From CAZHAX01 sp964530325 (GTDB taxonomy: Bacteria; Chloroflexota; Anaerolineae; B4-G1), in the NCBI GenBank assembly GCA_964530325.1, contig CAZHAX010000012.1:1-64000 (forward strand): 64,000 nucleotides of DNA. The letters run 5' to 3'. A model generated the notes under the pieces. The model made no database searches. It had not been told where the DNA came from and saw only the letters and a program-made list of their open reading frames with translations. Numbering within the stretch: the first letter of the stretch is position 1; each line of letters opens with the position of its first letter. Positions 32,402 to 39,495 of the stretch are shown here, piece after piece. The position numbers were made by a program, and so were the translations under genes.

Positions 32402-34258
32402 ATGCTGGTCATGATGGAACGAGACTCTGCTCGCGGGAGGCGCGCGCGTTCATCGCGGCTATTCGATGCCCTGGGCGGCGTGTTGGTGCACAGGCGCCTG
32501 CCCCTTATCGCCGCGGCGGTGGGCATGGCCCTCGCCGTCCAAGCCCTATGGCGAGGGTGGGGATTCGAGGATGATGTATTGCAGAAAGCGACGCTGCTCT
32601 CGGCGCCACTTCACGAAGTGGTCACCCGGCTGTACACATTCCTGGACCCGGCCACGAACCAGCAGATGATGGATCTGGGAGCGATGCCGTGGTGGTCGCT
32701 GGACACCGTGCGGATCGTGTTCTTCAGGCCCCTGGCCGCCCTGTTCGTGTGGCTCGACTACCAGTTGTGGGCGGAATCGGCGGCTCTCATGCATGCTCAT
32801 AGCGTCCTATGGTATGGCGGTCTGTGCGCAGTCGCCGCCATCTTCTACCGGCGGATCGGGGGACGCACGCTGTCAACAGGCCTGGCAGCCGTGCTGTTTG
32901 CGCTGAGCATCGGCCACATCAACTGTGTGATCTCAGTGGCGGGGCGCGGGCTCCTTCAGGCAGGCCTCTTTGGTCTGGCCGCGCTTCTGTTCCACGATCG
33001 GTGGCGGAGGGACGGCTGGAGGTGGGGAGCGCCGCTGGCCTCGCTGTGCGTGGCGCTATCCGTGCTTTCCGGTGAGGCGGGGGTGGGTGTGCTCGCCTAT
33101 CTTGCCGCCTACGCAGTGACCATTGATCAGGCCAGCTGGACCAGGCGGCTGGCGACGCTGGTGCCGTACGTTGTGCTCGTGGCGGTGTGGCGACTCGCCA
33201 CCGCCGCCGCGGGGTATGGCGCCTGGGGGTCGGGCTTCTACATTGACCCCGGTAGTGAGCCTCTCCGTTTCATTGCGGCGGCGGCCGAGGGTTCGCCCGT
33301 GCTGCTGCTGTCTCAGTGGCTGCTGCCCGATCCTGGTCTCTACGCCACCCTGTCGACCTGGGCCCGGCGTCTGCTGTGGTGCGGCGGGATCGGCCTGGCC
33401 TGCGCTCTAGGCGCTGCGCTTGCCCCTATGCTGCGCCGCAGCCGCGTTGCTAGATTCTGGTGCATAGGAATGGTAGTGGCTATCGTTCCCGTGTGCGCGA
33501 CTACGCTGCCCAGCGGCCGGCACCTGCTCTTCATTGGCCTGGGCGCCATTGCCCTCATGGCGGAGTTCATCAACGAGAGGCTGAGTGAGCCCGCCGCCCA
33601 AGAGAATGGCCGTGGGTGGAGAGTGGCAGCCGCCGTGCTGCTCGTGCTTCATGGAGTGGTCTACCCGGTCGCGGTTTCCGCGGGGCGGATGGTTGGCCAG
33701 CGGGTGCTAGACAACGTGGTCGATATCGGCCTCTTGCCTGATGCTGAACAGCAGGACGTGGTGCTGGTCACCATGTCCAGCCCGGGCCACATCATCTACC
33801 TCTATCCATATCGGGGGTTCACGGGTCAGACTCTGCCCGCCCATACTCGGGCGCTGGCTCCCGCGCATCACGACCTCGAGGTCACCAGGGTCGACACGCG
33901 TACCCTGGAGATAAGGCCGGAATACGGATTCCTGCTGCCACCCGGGGAACCTGTAGGGACTTCGCGGGACCTGCTGCCGCTGCTTCACGCCTCATACGCC
34001 ACTCAGCACGGCGACCTGTTCTTCCGCGACTCGGCGTTCCCGGTGCCGGCGGGCTATGAGGTGGAGCTAACCGGGCTGCGGGTGGATGTCATCTCCTTGA
34101 CCGAGGATGGCCGGCCCGGCAGTGCCCGTATGCGATTTGCCGCGCCTCTGGAGGACGACTCGCTTGTCTGGCTGCAGTGGGACTGGGAGACTTATTCGTA
34201 TATCCCGTTCGAGGTGCCGGGGATCGGCGAGACCGTTGTGATTCCGGGGCCTTTCTAG
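32402..34258 (+). CDS. Polytopic membrane protein of unknown function
   Basis: About 618 residues with roughly ten hydrophobic segments between 25 and 430 (for example LPLIAAAVGMALAVQALWRG, GLCAVAAIFYRRIGG, VAAAVLLVLHGVVYPVAVSA) and a soluble C-terminal domain of about 180 residues. The first loop (WGFEDDVLQKATLLSAPLHE) recalls the acidic first loop of lipid-linked sugar transferases but is not a clear match. GGGAGG at 32394-32399 is only 2 nt before ATG 32402; ATG 32411 is spaced better and may be the true start. Co-transcribed with comM. The stop overlaps the stop of the convergent HAD gene. Confidence 0.7.
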   Translation: MLVMMERDSARGRRARSSRLFDALGGVLVHRRLPLIAAAVGMALAVQALWRGWGFEDDVLQKATLLSAPLHEVVTRLYTFLDPATNQQMMDLGAMPWWSLDTVRIVFFRPLAALFVWLDYQLWAESAALMHAHSVLWYGGLCAVAAIFYRRIGGRTLSTGLAAVLFALSIGHINCVISVAGRGLLQAGLFGLAALLFHDRWRRDGWRWGAPLASLCVALSVLSGEAGVGVLAYLAAYAVTIDQASWTRRLATLVPYVVLVAVWRLATAAAGYGAWGSGFYIDPGSEPLRFIAAAAEGSPVLLLSQWLLPDPGLYATLSTWARRLLWCGGIGLACALGAALAPMLRRSRVARFWCIGMVVAIVPVCATTLPSGRHLLFIGLGAIALMAEFINERLSEPAAQENGRGWRVAAAVLLVLHGVVYPVAVSAGRMVGQRVLDNVVDIGLLPDAEQQDVVLVTMSSPGHIIYLYPYRGFTGQTLPAHTRALAPAHHDLEVTRVDTRTLEIRPEYGFLLPPGEPVGTSRDLLPLLHASYATQHGDLFFRDSAFPVPAGYEVELTGLRVDVISLTEDGRPGSARMRFAAPLEDDSLVWLQWDWETYSYIPFEVPGIGETVVIPGPF

Positions 34259-34971
34259 TCCAGGCTAGCCAACAGCGCGGGCAGCTCCTCGTATCTCTCA
34301 AACGAGGCGTCGGCCAGCGACAGGTCATCCTCGCGCCAGCTCTTGCCGAGAAACAGGACTGCCCTCATGCCGGCGGCCTGCGCTCCGGCGATGTCTGTCT
34401 CCGGAAGGTCACCCACGTGGGCAGCCTCCGGCGGGCGCACCCCCAGCTCGTCGAGCGAGTGGCGGAAGATCTGCTCCTCGGGCTTGGTGACTCCAACTTC
34501 GTCGGAGAAGGAGAGCGCGTCGAAGTTCTGCAGCAGACCGTCGCGGTCCAGGACATGGCGCATCAGCCGGCCGGGCGTAAGGCCGACGTCGGAGATCAGG
34601 CCGATCCTGTAGCGAGAGGCCAGGACGGGCAGCACTTCTGCTACTCCGGCCAGCATGCGCGGCTTATTGCTCGCCAGGTACACTTCCTCAATCGATCGGC
34701 GAAGCGCGGCGACGGCAGTGGCCGGGAGCGTAGCCCGCATCGCTCTCAGCACGTGCTCCAGGTAGGCGGCGGCACCCGGCGACCGGTGGTCGCGGCGCCA
34801 GGCATGGTCGAGCATCTGCCAGGCCTGGCCAACTGCCTGTTCCAGGTCCGCACGATCGCCGGGCTGCCCGTGTAGGGCCAGTGTCTCCTGGAGTAGCTGG
34901 ATGCGCTCTTCGCGCGCGAAGGCCGATTCGTAGAGCGTTCCCCAGAAGTCGAAGGTGACCGCCCTGAGCAT
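34255..34971 (-). CDS. HAD-superfamily hydrolase (haloacid dehalogenase-like phosphatase)
   Basis: 238 residues. HAD motifs: I, VTFDFWGTLYE (the DxWxT variant of DxDxT); II, LISDVG; III, Lys in GVTKPEEQIF; IV, HVGDLPETDIAGA. An alpha-helical cap lies at about 15-95. The second Asp of motif I, the general acid in phosphatases, is replaced by Trp (DFWGT), a form seen in several HAD phosphatase subfamilies. ATG 34971 is preceded by AAGGAGG; the longer open frame upstream lacks HAD-like sequence. Substrate unknown. Confidence 0.88.
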   Translation of the reverse strand: MLRAVTFDFWGTLYESAFAREERIQLLQETLALHGQPGDRADLEQAVGQAWQMLDHAWRRDHRSPGAAAYLEHVLRAMRATLPATAVAALRRSIEEVYLASNKPRMLAGVAEVLPVLASRYRIGLISDVGLTPGRLMRHVLDRDGLLQNFDALSFSDEVGVTKPEEQIFRHSLDELGVRPPEAAHVGDLPETDIAGAQAAGMRAVLFLGKSWREDDLSLADASFERYEELPALLASLD

Positions 34972-35214
34972 CGCTGCCTCCTTGGGTTGGCCGGGAGGTG
35001 GCCGCTGCAAAGCGGGGCTGGTATTACCGTCACGCCAGCCGACTTGACATAAAGCGCGTAGGTCAACCAACCGTCGGGCAGTACATCGGAGCGCTGCGCC
35101 CATCGCGAGGGCAACCAGCCAGCCAACACAATCCATCTCTGAGCAAGGGAATGCGCCCCCGGGTTGCTGGCCCCGAGGGCGCTAAGCCTATCTGCGGGAG
35201 CTGCGTCGACTGAC

Positions 35215-36348
35215 CTATCGACCCAGGTGCATGGGCATGATAACGTGTGTGAAGTCCACGTCGGAGGCCGGGCGCAAGACCCCGGGGCGCGAGGCCTCCG
35301 TCGTTTCGAGCGACACCTGTGGCGAACCAAGGACAGAAAGCACGTCGATGAGATAGCGGACGTTGAAGGCGATCTCTACCTCCTCGCCCTCGACAGCGGC
35401 GTCAAGATCGGTAACGTCGTCACCGGTCTCGGCAGAGGTCGCGGAGACGATGATACGGCCGGCCCCGCCGTCGGCCGGAGGCTTGACATGGAGGCGGGTG
35501 ATGTGGGCCGCGTCGCGGGCGAAGATGAGGGCCGTCTTGCAGGCGTCGAGAAAGGCCGCGGTGTCCACGATCGTCTCCGTCTTCCTCTCCGGTGGGATGA
35601 TCTGGCGGTAGTCGGGGAAGTTGCCGTCGATCAACTGGGAGACGAGGACGACATCTGTCAGCTGGAACAGGACCTGGTTGTGACTGGGTGTGACGGTGAC
35701 GGTGACGGGATCCGTCTGCTCGCCGCTGATACGGGCCAGCTCGATCATTGCCCTGCCCGGGATGATCACACTGAATGGATCATCCACCTTGTCTGCCAGT
35801 CCGATGGTGCGCACAGAAAGCCTGTATCCATCGGCGGCAGCCATCGTAAGCTGATCGTCCTCGAACCGGGCCAGGACGCCAGTCAGGATTGGACGGCTCT
35901 CGTCGGTGGCGGCGACGAAAGCGACCTGGTCGATCGCCTGCCGCAGCATGGCCGGGTCGATGCGCACACCCTGGTCCCCTTCCGGAACTGGCACGACGGG
36001 GAAGTCCTGGGCGTCAATGCCCTTGATGTTCGCCTCGCTCCGCACCGCCCTGATGTTGAGGGTCTGTGTACGGACGATCGCCTCCATCTCCACCTGCCCA
36101 GGCCGAAGTGAGTTGACCAGGTCGATGAGCGTCCGTGCCGGAACGGTGATCGCCCCGTCCTCGTCCACCTTGGCGCCGATCCAGCAGTTGATGCCAACTT
36201 CCAGGTTGGTGGCTGACAGCTTCAGGCGTCCGCCGTCTGTGGCCAAGAGGACGTTGCTCAGGACAGGGAGAGTAGAGCGTGGTGAGACCGCTCGGCCCAC
36301 GATGCTCAAGCCCCTCGCCAGGTTTTCCTGCAGGCAGGAGACTTTCAT
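35215..36348 (-). CDS. dnaN: DNA polymerase III beta subunit (sliding clamp)
   Basis: 377 residues. The ring-shaped dimer tethers polymerase to DNA. Three repeated domains are visible: MKVSCLQENLARGLSIVGRA, TLPVLSNVLLAT and LKLSATNLEVGI in domain 1; RPILTGVLARFEDD and TMAAADGYRLSV in domain 2; EVEIAFNVRYLIDVLSVL and the C-terminus THVIMPMHLGR in domain 3. AGGAGGAG precedes ATG 36348. It has its own promoter and is not linked to dnaA, which is 32 kb away on the same strand, but two parS sites lie 1.6 kb upstream. Confidence 0.97.
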   Translation of the reverse strand: MKVSCLQENLARGLSIVGRAVSPRSTLPVLSNVLLATDGGRLKLSATNLEVGINCWIGAKVDEDGAITVPARTLIDLVNSLRPGQVEMEAIVRTQTLNIRAVRSEANIKGIDAQDFPVVPVPEGDQGVRIDPAMLRQAIDQVAFVAATDESRPILTGVLARFEDDQLTMAAADGYRLSVRTIGLADKVDDPFSVIIPGRAMIELARISGEQTDPVTVTVTPSHNQVLFQLTDVVLVSQLIDGNFPDYRQIIPPERKTETIVDTAAFLDACKTALIFARDAAHITRLHVKPPADGGAGRIIVSATSAETGDDVTDLDAAVEGEEVEIAFNVRYLIDVLSVLGSPQVSLETTEASRPGVLRPASDVDFTHVIMPMHLGR

Positions 36349-36389
36349 CGATCAACTCCTCCTGAATGGTAGGCCCGCCGCACAGCACC

Positions 36390-36418
36390 AGTATACATCA
36401 TGCGCACGGGCGGCACAA
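36390..36418 (-). promoter_or_regulatory. Promoter of dnaN
   Basis: Minus strand TTGTGC (36418-36413), 17-bp spacer, TATACT (36395-36390), just before the end of the upstream gene. Confidence 0.7.
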
Positions 36419-36424
36419 GTGCTT

Positions 36425-36847
36425 CTAATCCTCGGGAAGCTCGAGGCCGGGGAGCTCGACCTTGACCACATCCCCGTGGCGATCGACTATCGCCCGGAAC
36501 TTGCTCATCCACAGCGCGGTGCGGAACTCGTCCACGTTGACCATTCCTGGCTCCAGTAGACGATCCATGTGCTCGATGGCGTGCTTGATCGATGCCCGGG
36601 TGAAAAGCCCTTCGTGCCCCAGCATCTGGATAGCGCTGTCGGCCACAACGTCGCTCATCTGTGAGAAACGCTCTTGCAGCACACGAACCACCTCGCCATC
36701 CACCTGCAAAGCCTCGACGTGTCTCAGGAAATCCCCATCCAGAACGGCGTAGTGGGGAACCGCGCCGATGTAGACCACTTCTGCGATCTGGCCGTCCTGG
36801 TTGAAGACCAGGTCGGCAAAGAGCGCCTGTCGTCTGGTCTCGCTCAC
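36425..36847 (-). CDS. Conserved-looking hypothetical protein co-translated with a methyltransferase
   Basis: 140 residues from GTG 36847, which overlaps the stop of the methyltransferase by 4 bp (GTGA), a sign of translational coupling. The N-terminal half has short beta-type stretches (LFADLVFNQDGQIAEVVYIG, AVPHYAVLDGDFLRHVEAL). The C-terminal half is helical (HEGLFTRASIKHAIEHMDRL). No motif or membrane segment allows a family call. It sits between dnaN and the methyltransferase, next to parS. Sequence further upstream in this frame lies wholly inside the methyltransferase gene. Confidence 0.7.
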   Translation of the reverse strand: MSETRRQALFADLVFNQDGQIAEVVYIGAVPHYAVLDGDFLRHVEALQVDGEVVRVLQERFSQMSDVVADSAIQMLGHEGLFTRASIKHAIEHMDRLLEPGMVNVDEFRTALWMSKFRAIVDRHGDVVKVELPGLELPED

Positions 36848-37764
36848 GCTGCCCCCTCGCCGACCGGGGCCCGCAGGTCGTAGATGCCGTCGTCGGCGGA
36901 ATAAAGGGCGCCACAGGCGGCGCACGTGAGAGCAGCCGGCTGCTGCGTGAGTGGGCCGGATCCGCAGGCGACACAGCGGAATATGCCCGCCTCGCGGAGT
37001 GGTGCCTGGCCCCGCGGGGCGACCGATCGAACTAAGACACTGGGTGTCAGCTGCCACAGGGAGCCGGTTGGCTGGAACAGCCCGTCCAGCCCGGCGAGCA
37101 ATCTGGTCGGGACGAGCCGCTTCAGCAGCCCAACGCGGAAGTGGGAGACGGTCCGCTGAGCCTCGATCTCCATCCCCCCGGCGGCCAGATGTTCAAGCAC
37201 CCAGTCTGGATGGAAGTTGAAGTGGAGAGGCATGAACTCGATCGGCTGGCGGTCGAACGGAGACCACGATTGCTTGCCGATGATGTAGCGCAGTATGGCC
37301 TTGAGATTCCGCTTGTTGGCGAACTCGAGGACGAACGTACCCCGAGAGGCGAGGATGCCCGCCACAGCGGAGAGAACCGCCGGCGCGTCGGAGGCGTGGT
37401 GCAGAGCGCGGACCATCACTGCAGTGTCGAAGGAGCCCTGCAGAAAGGGCAAGTTGTAGAAGTCGGCCGCGACATACGTGTATGGAGGGTGGCCGCCGGG
37501 GCCGGCCGGGCCCCAACGGCGACGGGCCTCTTCAAGCTGCGAGAGTGCGTGGTCGACGAGCACGACCTCTCGATACCCGGCATAGAGGGGGAGGAGCCGG
37601 CCGTAGCCGGCCCCGATCTCGGCCAACCGGCCGCCGCGCGGCGGCAGAAGACGCCGCAGCGCAATGCGCTCGACGGCATCCTCGTAGTCACGCCCACTCT
37701 CCCAGAACTCCTGGTAGGCGTATCCCTCGTAGTCGCAGACAGGGCGTTTCGTCTTGGTTGTCAT
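36844..37764 (-). CDS. SAM-dependent methyltransferase with C-terminal zinc ribbon
   Basis: 306 residues. Class I methyltransferase core: LAEIGAGYGRLLPLYAGYRE (SAM motif I), VVLVDHALSQLEEARRR, YVAADFYNLPFLQGSFDTAV (motif II region) and TFVLEFANKRNLKAILRY. The last 45 residues form a zinc ribbon, CVACGSGPLTQQPAALTCAA then CGALYSADDGIYDLR, resembling Trm112-type ribbons that usually act as separate activators. Fusion of the two is unusual. ATG 37764. It heads a two-gene operon with the hypothetical protein at 36425. The substrate is unknown; small-molecule, lipid-quinone or RNA targets are all possible. Confidence 0.88.
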   Translation of the reverse strand: MTTKTKRPVCDYEGYAYQEFWESGRDYEDAVERIALRRLLPPRGGRLAEIGAGYGRLLPLYAGYREVVLVDHALSQLEEARRRWGPAGPGGHPPYTYVAADFYNLPFLQGSFDTAVMVRALHHASDAPAVLSAVAGILASRGTFVLEFANKRNLKAILRYIIGKQSWSPFDRQPIEFMPLHFNFHPDWVLEHLAAGGMEIEAQRTVSHFRVGLLKRLVPTRLLAGLDGLFQPTGSLWQLTPSVLVRSVAPRGQAPLREAGIFRCVACGSGPLTQQPAALTCAACGALYSADDGIYDLRAPVGEGAA

Positions 37765-37842
37765 TGCCTGGGCTTGCGAGGCCGGAGATCCAGTGAGAGG
37801 CGCCGCCGCTCAGGGCGGCAGCGGCGCCCGAACCAGGCCAGC

Positions 37843-37871
37843 ATGTTATCACCGGGAGCTGGAATGCGCAA
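37843..37871 (-). promoter_or_regulatory. Promoter of the methyltransferase operon
   Basis: Minus strand TTGCGC (37871-37866), 17-bp spacer, TAACAT (37848-37843). A GC-rich hairpin (GGCGCCGC with GCGGCGCC, about 37799-37828) lies in the predicted leader. Confidence 0.5.
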
Positions 37872-37928
37872 CCGTCCCCAAGCTGCTGGCAGTGGCCCCG
37901 CAGCGCCACCGCCGATGGGGAAGGGCTA

Positions 37929-37944
37929 CGTTTCACGTGAAACG
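37929..37944. other. parS: parS site 1
   Basis: CGTTTCACGTGAAACG is a perfect 16-bp palindrome and matches the bacterial parS consensus TGTTTCACGTGAAACA at 14 of 16 positions, differing only at the outermost bases. ParB loads here to organise and segregate the origin region. Confidence 0.85.
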
Positions 37945-37971
37945 GGCCAACTTGCCGTCGCCTCCAACGGG

Positions 37972-37987
37972 TGCTTCACGTGAAACG
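37972..37987. other. parS: parS site 2
   Basis: TGCTTCACGTGAAACG matches the consensus at 14 of 16 positions, with the central TTCACGTGAAAC intact. It lies 43 bp from site 1, about four helical turns. parA and parB themselves are not in the window. Confidence 0.8.
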
Positions 37988-38118
37988 TCGGCTGCGGGAC
38001 TGGGTGGAACGCACGAATCGGCCACTGGACCACGCACAGCGCTTGCTGTTATGTACATTGCCCGGCTCGGCTTCCGTACGGAGCGGTGCGGACCCCCGCC
38101 TGGCGCCGCTCGGCCGGC

Positions 38119-38147
38119 TTGCAGTTTGTAGGCATTGGCCCTATAAT
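38119..38147 (+). promoter_or_regulatory. Promoter of the rpsA-clpC operon
   Basis: TTGCAG (38119-38124), 17-bp spacer, TATAAT (38142-38147). Confidence 0.7.
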
Positions 38148-38220
38148 CCGGGTGCCGTGGCCCATCGACGCATTGGCTGGCGAGGCCAGTCAGCTTCCGT
38201 CCAGGGGCCGCGCTTAGACT

Positions 38221-39492
38221 ATGGCCAGCCACGAAGAGCAAGTACACCCCATGGCGGCGCTGCTTGACCAGCAGCTTTCCTGTCGCCCTCTGCGCTCTCG
38301 GCAGGTCGTGCCGGGGGTAGTTGTCGACATCTCCCAGGGCGGCCTGGTCATCGACGTTGGAGCCAAGTGCGAGGGCTTCGTTCCCCGGGACGACTTCGAA
38401 AGGCTGGCGCCTGAGGAGCGTGAGGCCATTGCGGTTGGCTCGGAGGTGCTGGCATACGTCGTGCAGCCCGGAGAGGCGGGGGAGGATGTGATACTGTCCC
38501 TCTCCCGTGCTCAGGCTGCTCGCGACTGGGCGACGGCGCGGCGGATTCTCGACTCTGGTGACACGGTCGAGGAAGCCGTCGTGGACTGCAACAAGGGCGG
38601 CGTGATAGTGCGGCTGGGCACGCTGCGGGGCTTTGTTCCGGCGTCTCAGCTCGCCGGCAGCCGCTCTCCCCGAGATGACTCGAGTTCGCCAGACAGCAAC
38701 AGGCGCTGGGAAGCGCTGGTTGGCGAGCGGCTGCAGCTGAAGGTTATCGAGGTCGACCGCGAGCGCAACCGTCTGATTCTCTCCGAGCGGGCGGCGGCTG
38801 GCGGCGCGCAGCAGCAGGAACGGGAACAGCTGCTGGCGAAGCTGGCCGAAGGGGACGTGCTCAAGGGGCAGGTGACCAGCGTCGTAGATTTCGGCGCCTT
38901 CGTTGACCTGGGCGGTATCGACGGATTGGTGCATGTATCGGAGCTCAGTTGGCACAGGGTGGCTCACCCCAAGGACGTCGTCCAGGTTGGGGATACAGTC
39001 GACGTTTCCGTCCTGCGGGTGGACAAGGAGCGGGAGCGCGTCGCCTTGAGCATCAGGCAGCTTGAGCCCGATCCCTGGGAGACGATCGGCGAACGGTACG
39101 AGGAGGGGCAGCTTCTGGAGGGCATCGTCACTCGCCTCACAGACTGGGGTGCGTTCGCCAGGCTTGTGAATGACGAGGCGATCGAAGGGCTCATCCACAT
39201 ATCGGAGCTGGACGATGTGCAGGTGGTGCATCCCAGGGAGATTGTTCGGCCCGGGCAGCGTCTTACGCTGCGGGTCGTGGACGTCGATCCTGAACGTCGT
39301 CGGCTTGGGCTCAGCCTGAAGCAGGCAGTTCAGGGGGAGCTCCTGGATGCAGATTGGGAGCCGTCCCTCCCTAAGGAAGAGCCCGGGGCCGAGAGTCAGA
39401 TCTCGGCGGCCCTGGCTGAGGCGCTTGGCGACGAGGGGCTACCCCAGTCTGAGGCCGCACCGGAAGGGCCCGAATCGCCCCCTTCCACGTAG
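38221..39492 (+). CDS. rpsA: Ribosomal protein S1 homologue with four S1 domains
   Basis: 423 residues. S1 proteins bind mRNA and help 30S subunits recruit it. Four S1 repeats are visible: VPGVVVDISQGGLVIDVG (about 30-98), AVVDCNKGGVIVRLGTLRGF (about 118-190), KGQVTSVVDFGAFVDLGGID (about 217-288) and EGIVTRLTDWGAFARLVNDE (about 302-375). An acidic tail follows. E. coli S1 has six repeats; four is usual for Gram-positive-type and Chloroflexota proteins. No good ribosome site precedes ATG 38221; ATG 38251 is an alternative. clpC begins 3 bp after its stop. Confidence 0.9.
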   Translation: MASHEEQVHPMAALLDQQLSCRPLRSRQVVPGVVVDISQGGLVIDVGAKCEGFVPRDDFERLAPEEREAIAVGSEVLAYVVQPGEAGEDVILSLSRAQAARDWATARRILDSGDTVEEAVVDCNKGGVIVRLGTLRGFVPASQLAGSRSPRDDSSSPDSNRRWEALVGERLQLKVIEVDRERNRLILSERAAAGGAQQQEREQLLAKLAEGDVLKGQVTSVVDFGAFVDLGGIDGLVHVSELSWHRVAHPKDVVQVGDTVDVSVLRVDKERERVALSIRQLEPDPWETIGERYEEGQLLEGIVTRLTDWGAFARLVNDEAIEGLIHISELDDVQVVHPREIVRPGQRLTLRVVDVDPERRRLGLSLKQAVQGELLDADWEPSLPKEEPGAESQISAALAEALGDEGLPQSEAAPEGPESPPST

Positions 39493-39495
39493 CTG

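Larger units (their letters stand above)
37765..38220. other. Intergenic region carrying parS sites
   Basis: This 456-bp divergent gap holds, in order, a GC-rich hairpin and the methyltransferase promoter (minus), the two parS sites, and the rpsA promoter (plus). I see no gene-like frame in it. Confidence 0.6.

Noticed and set aside
34972..35214. Gap between the HAD gene and dnaN searched for an RNA gene or promoter
   Set aside because: Only a weak minus-strand promoter-like pair was seen; nothing firm enough to list.
37933..39231. 432-codon open frame on the minus strand
   Set aside because: It is the antisense shadow of the S1 gene, whose four domains are clearly on the plus strand.
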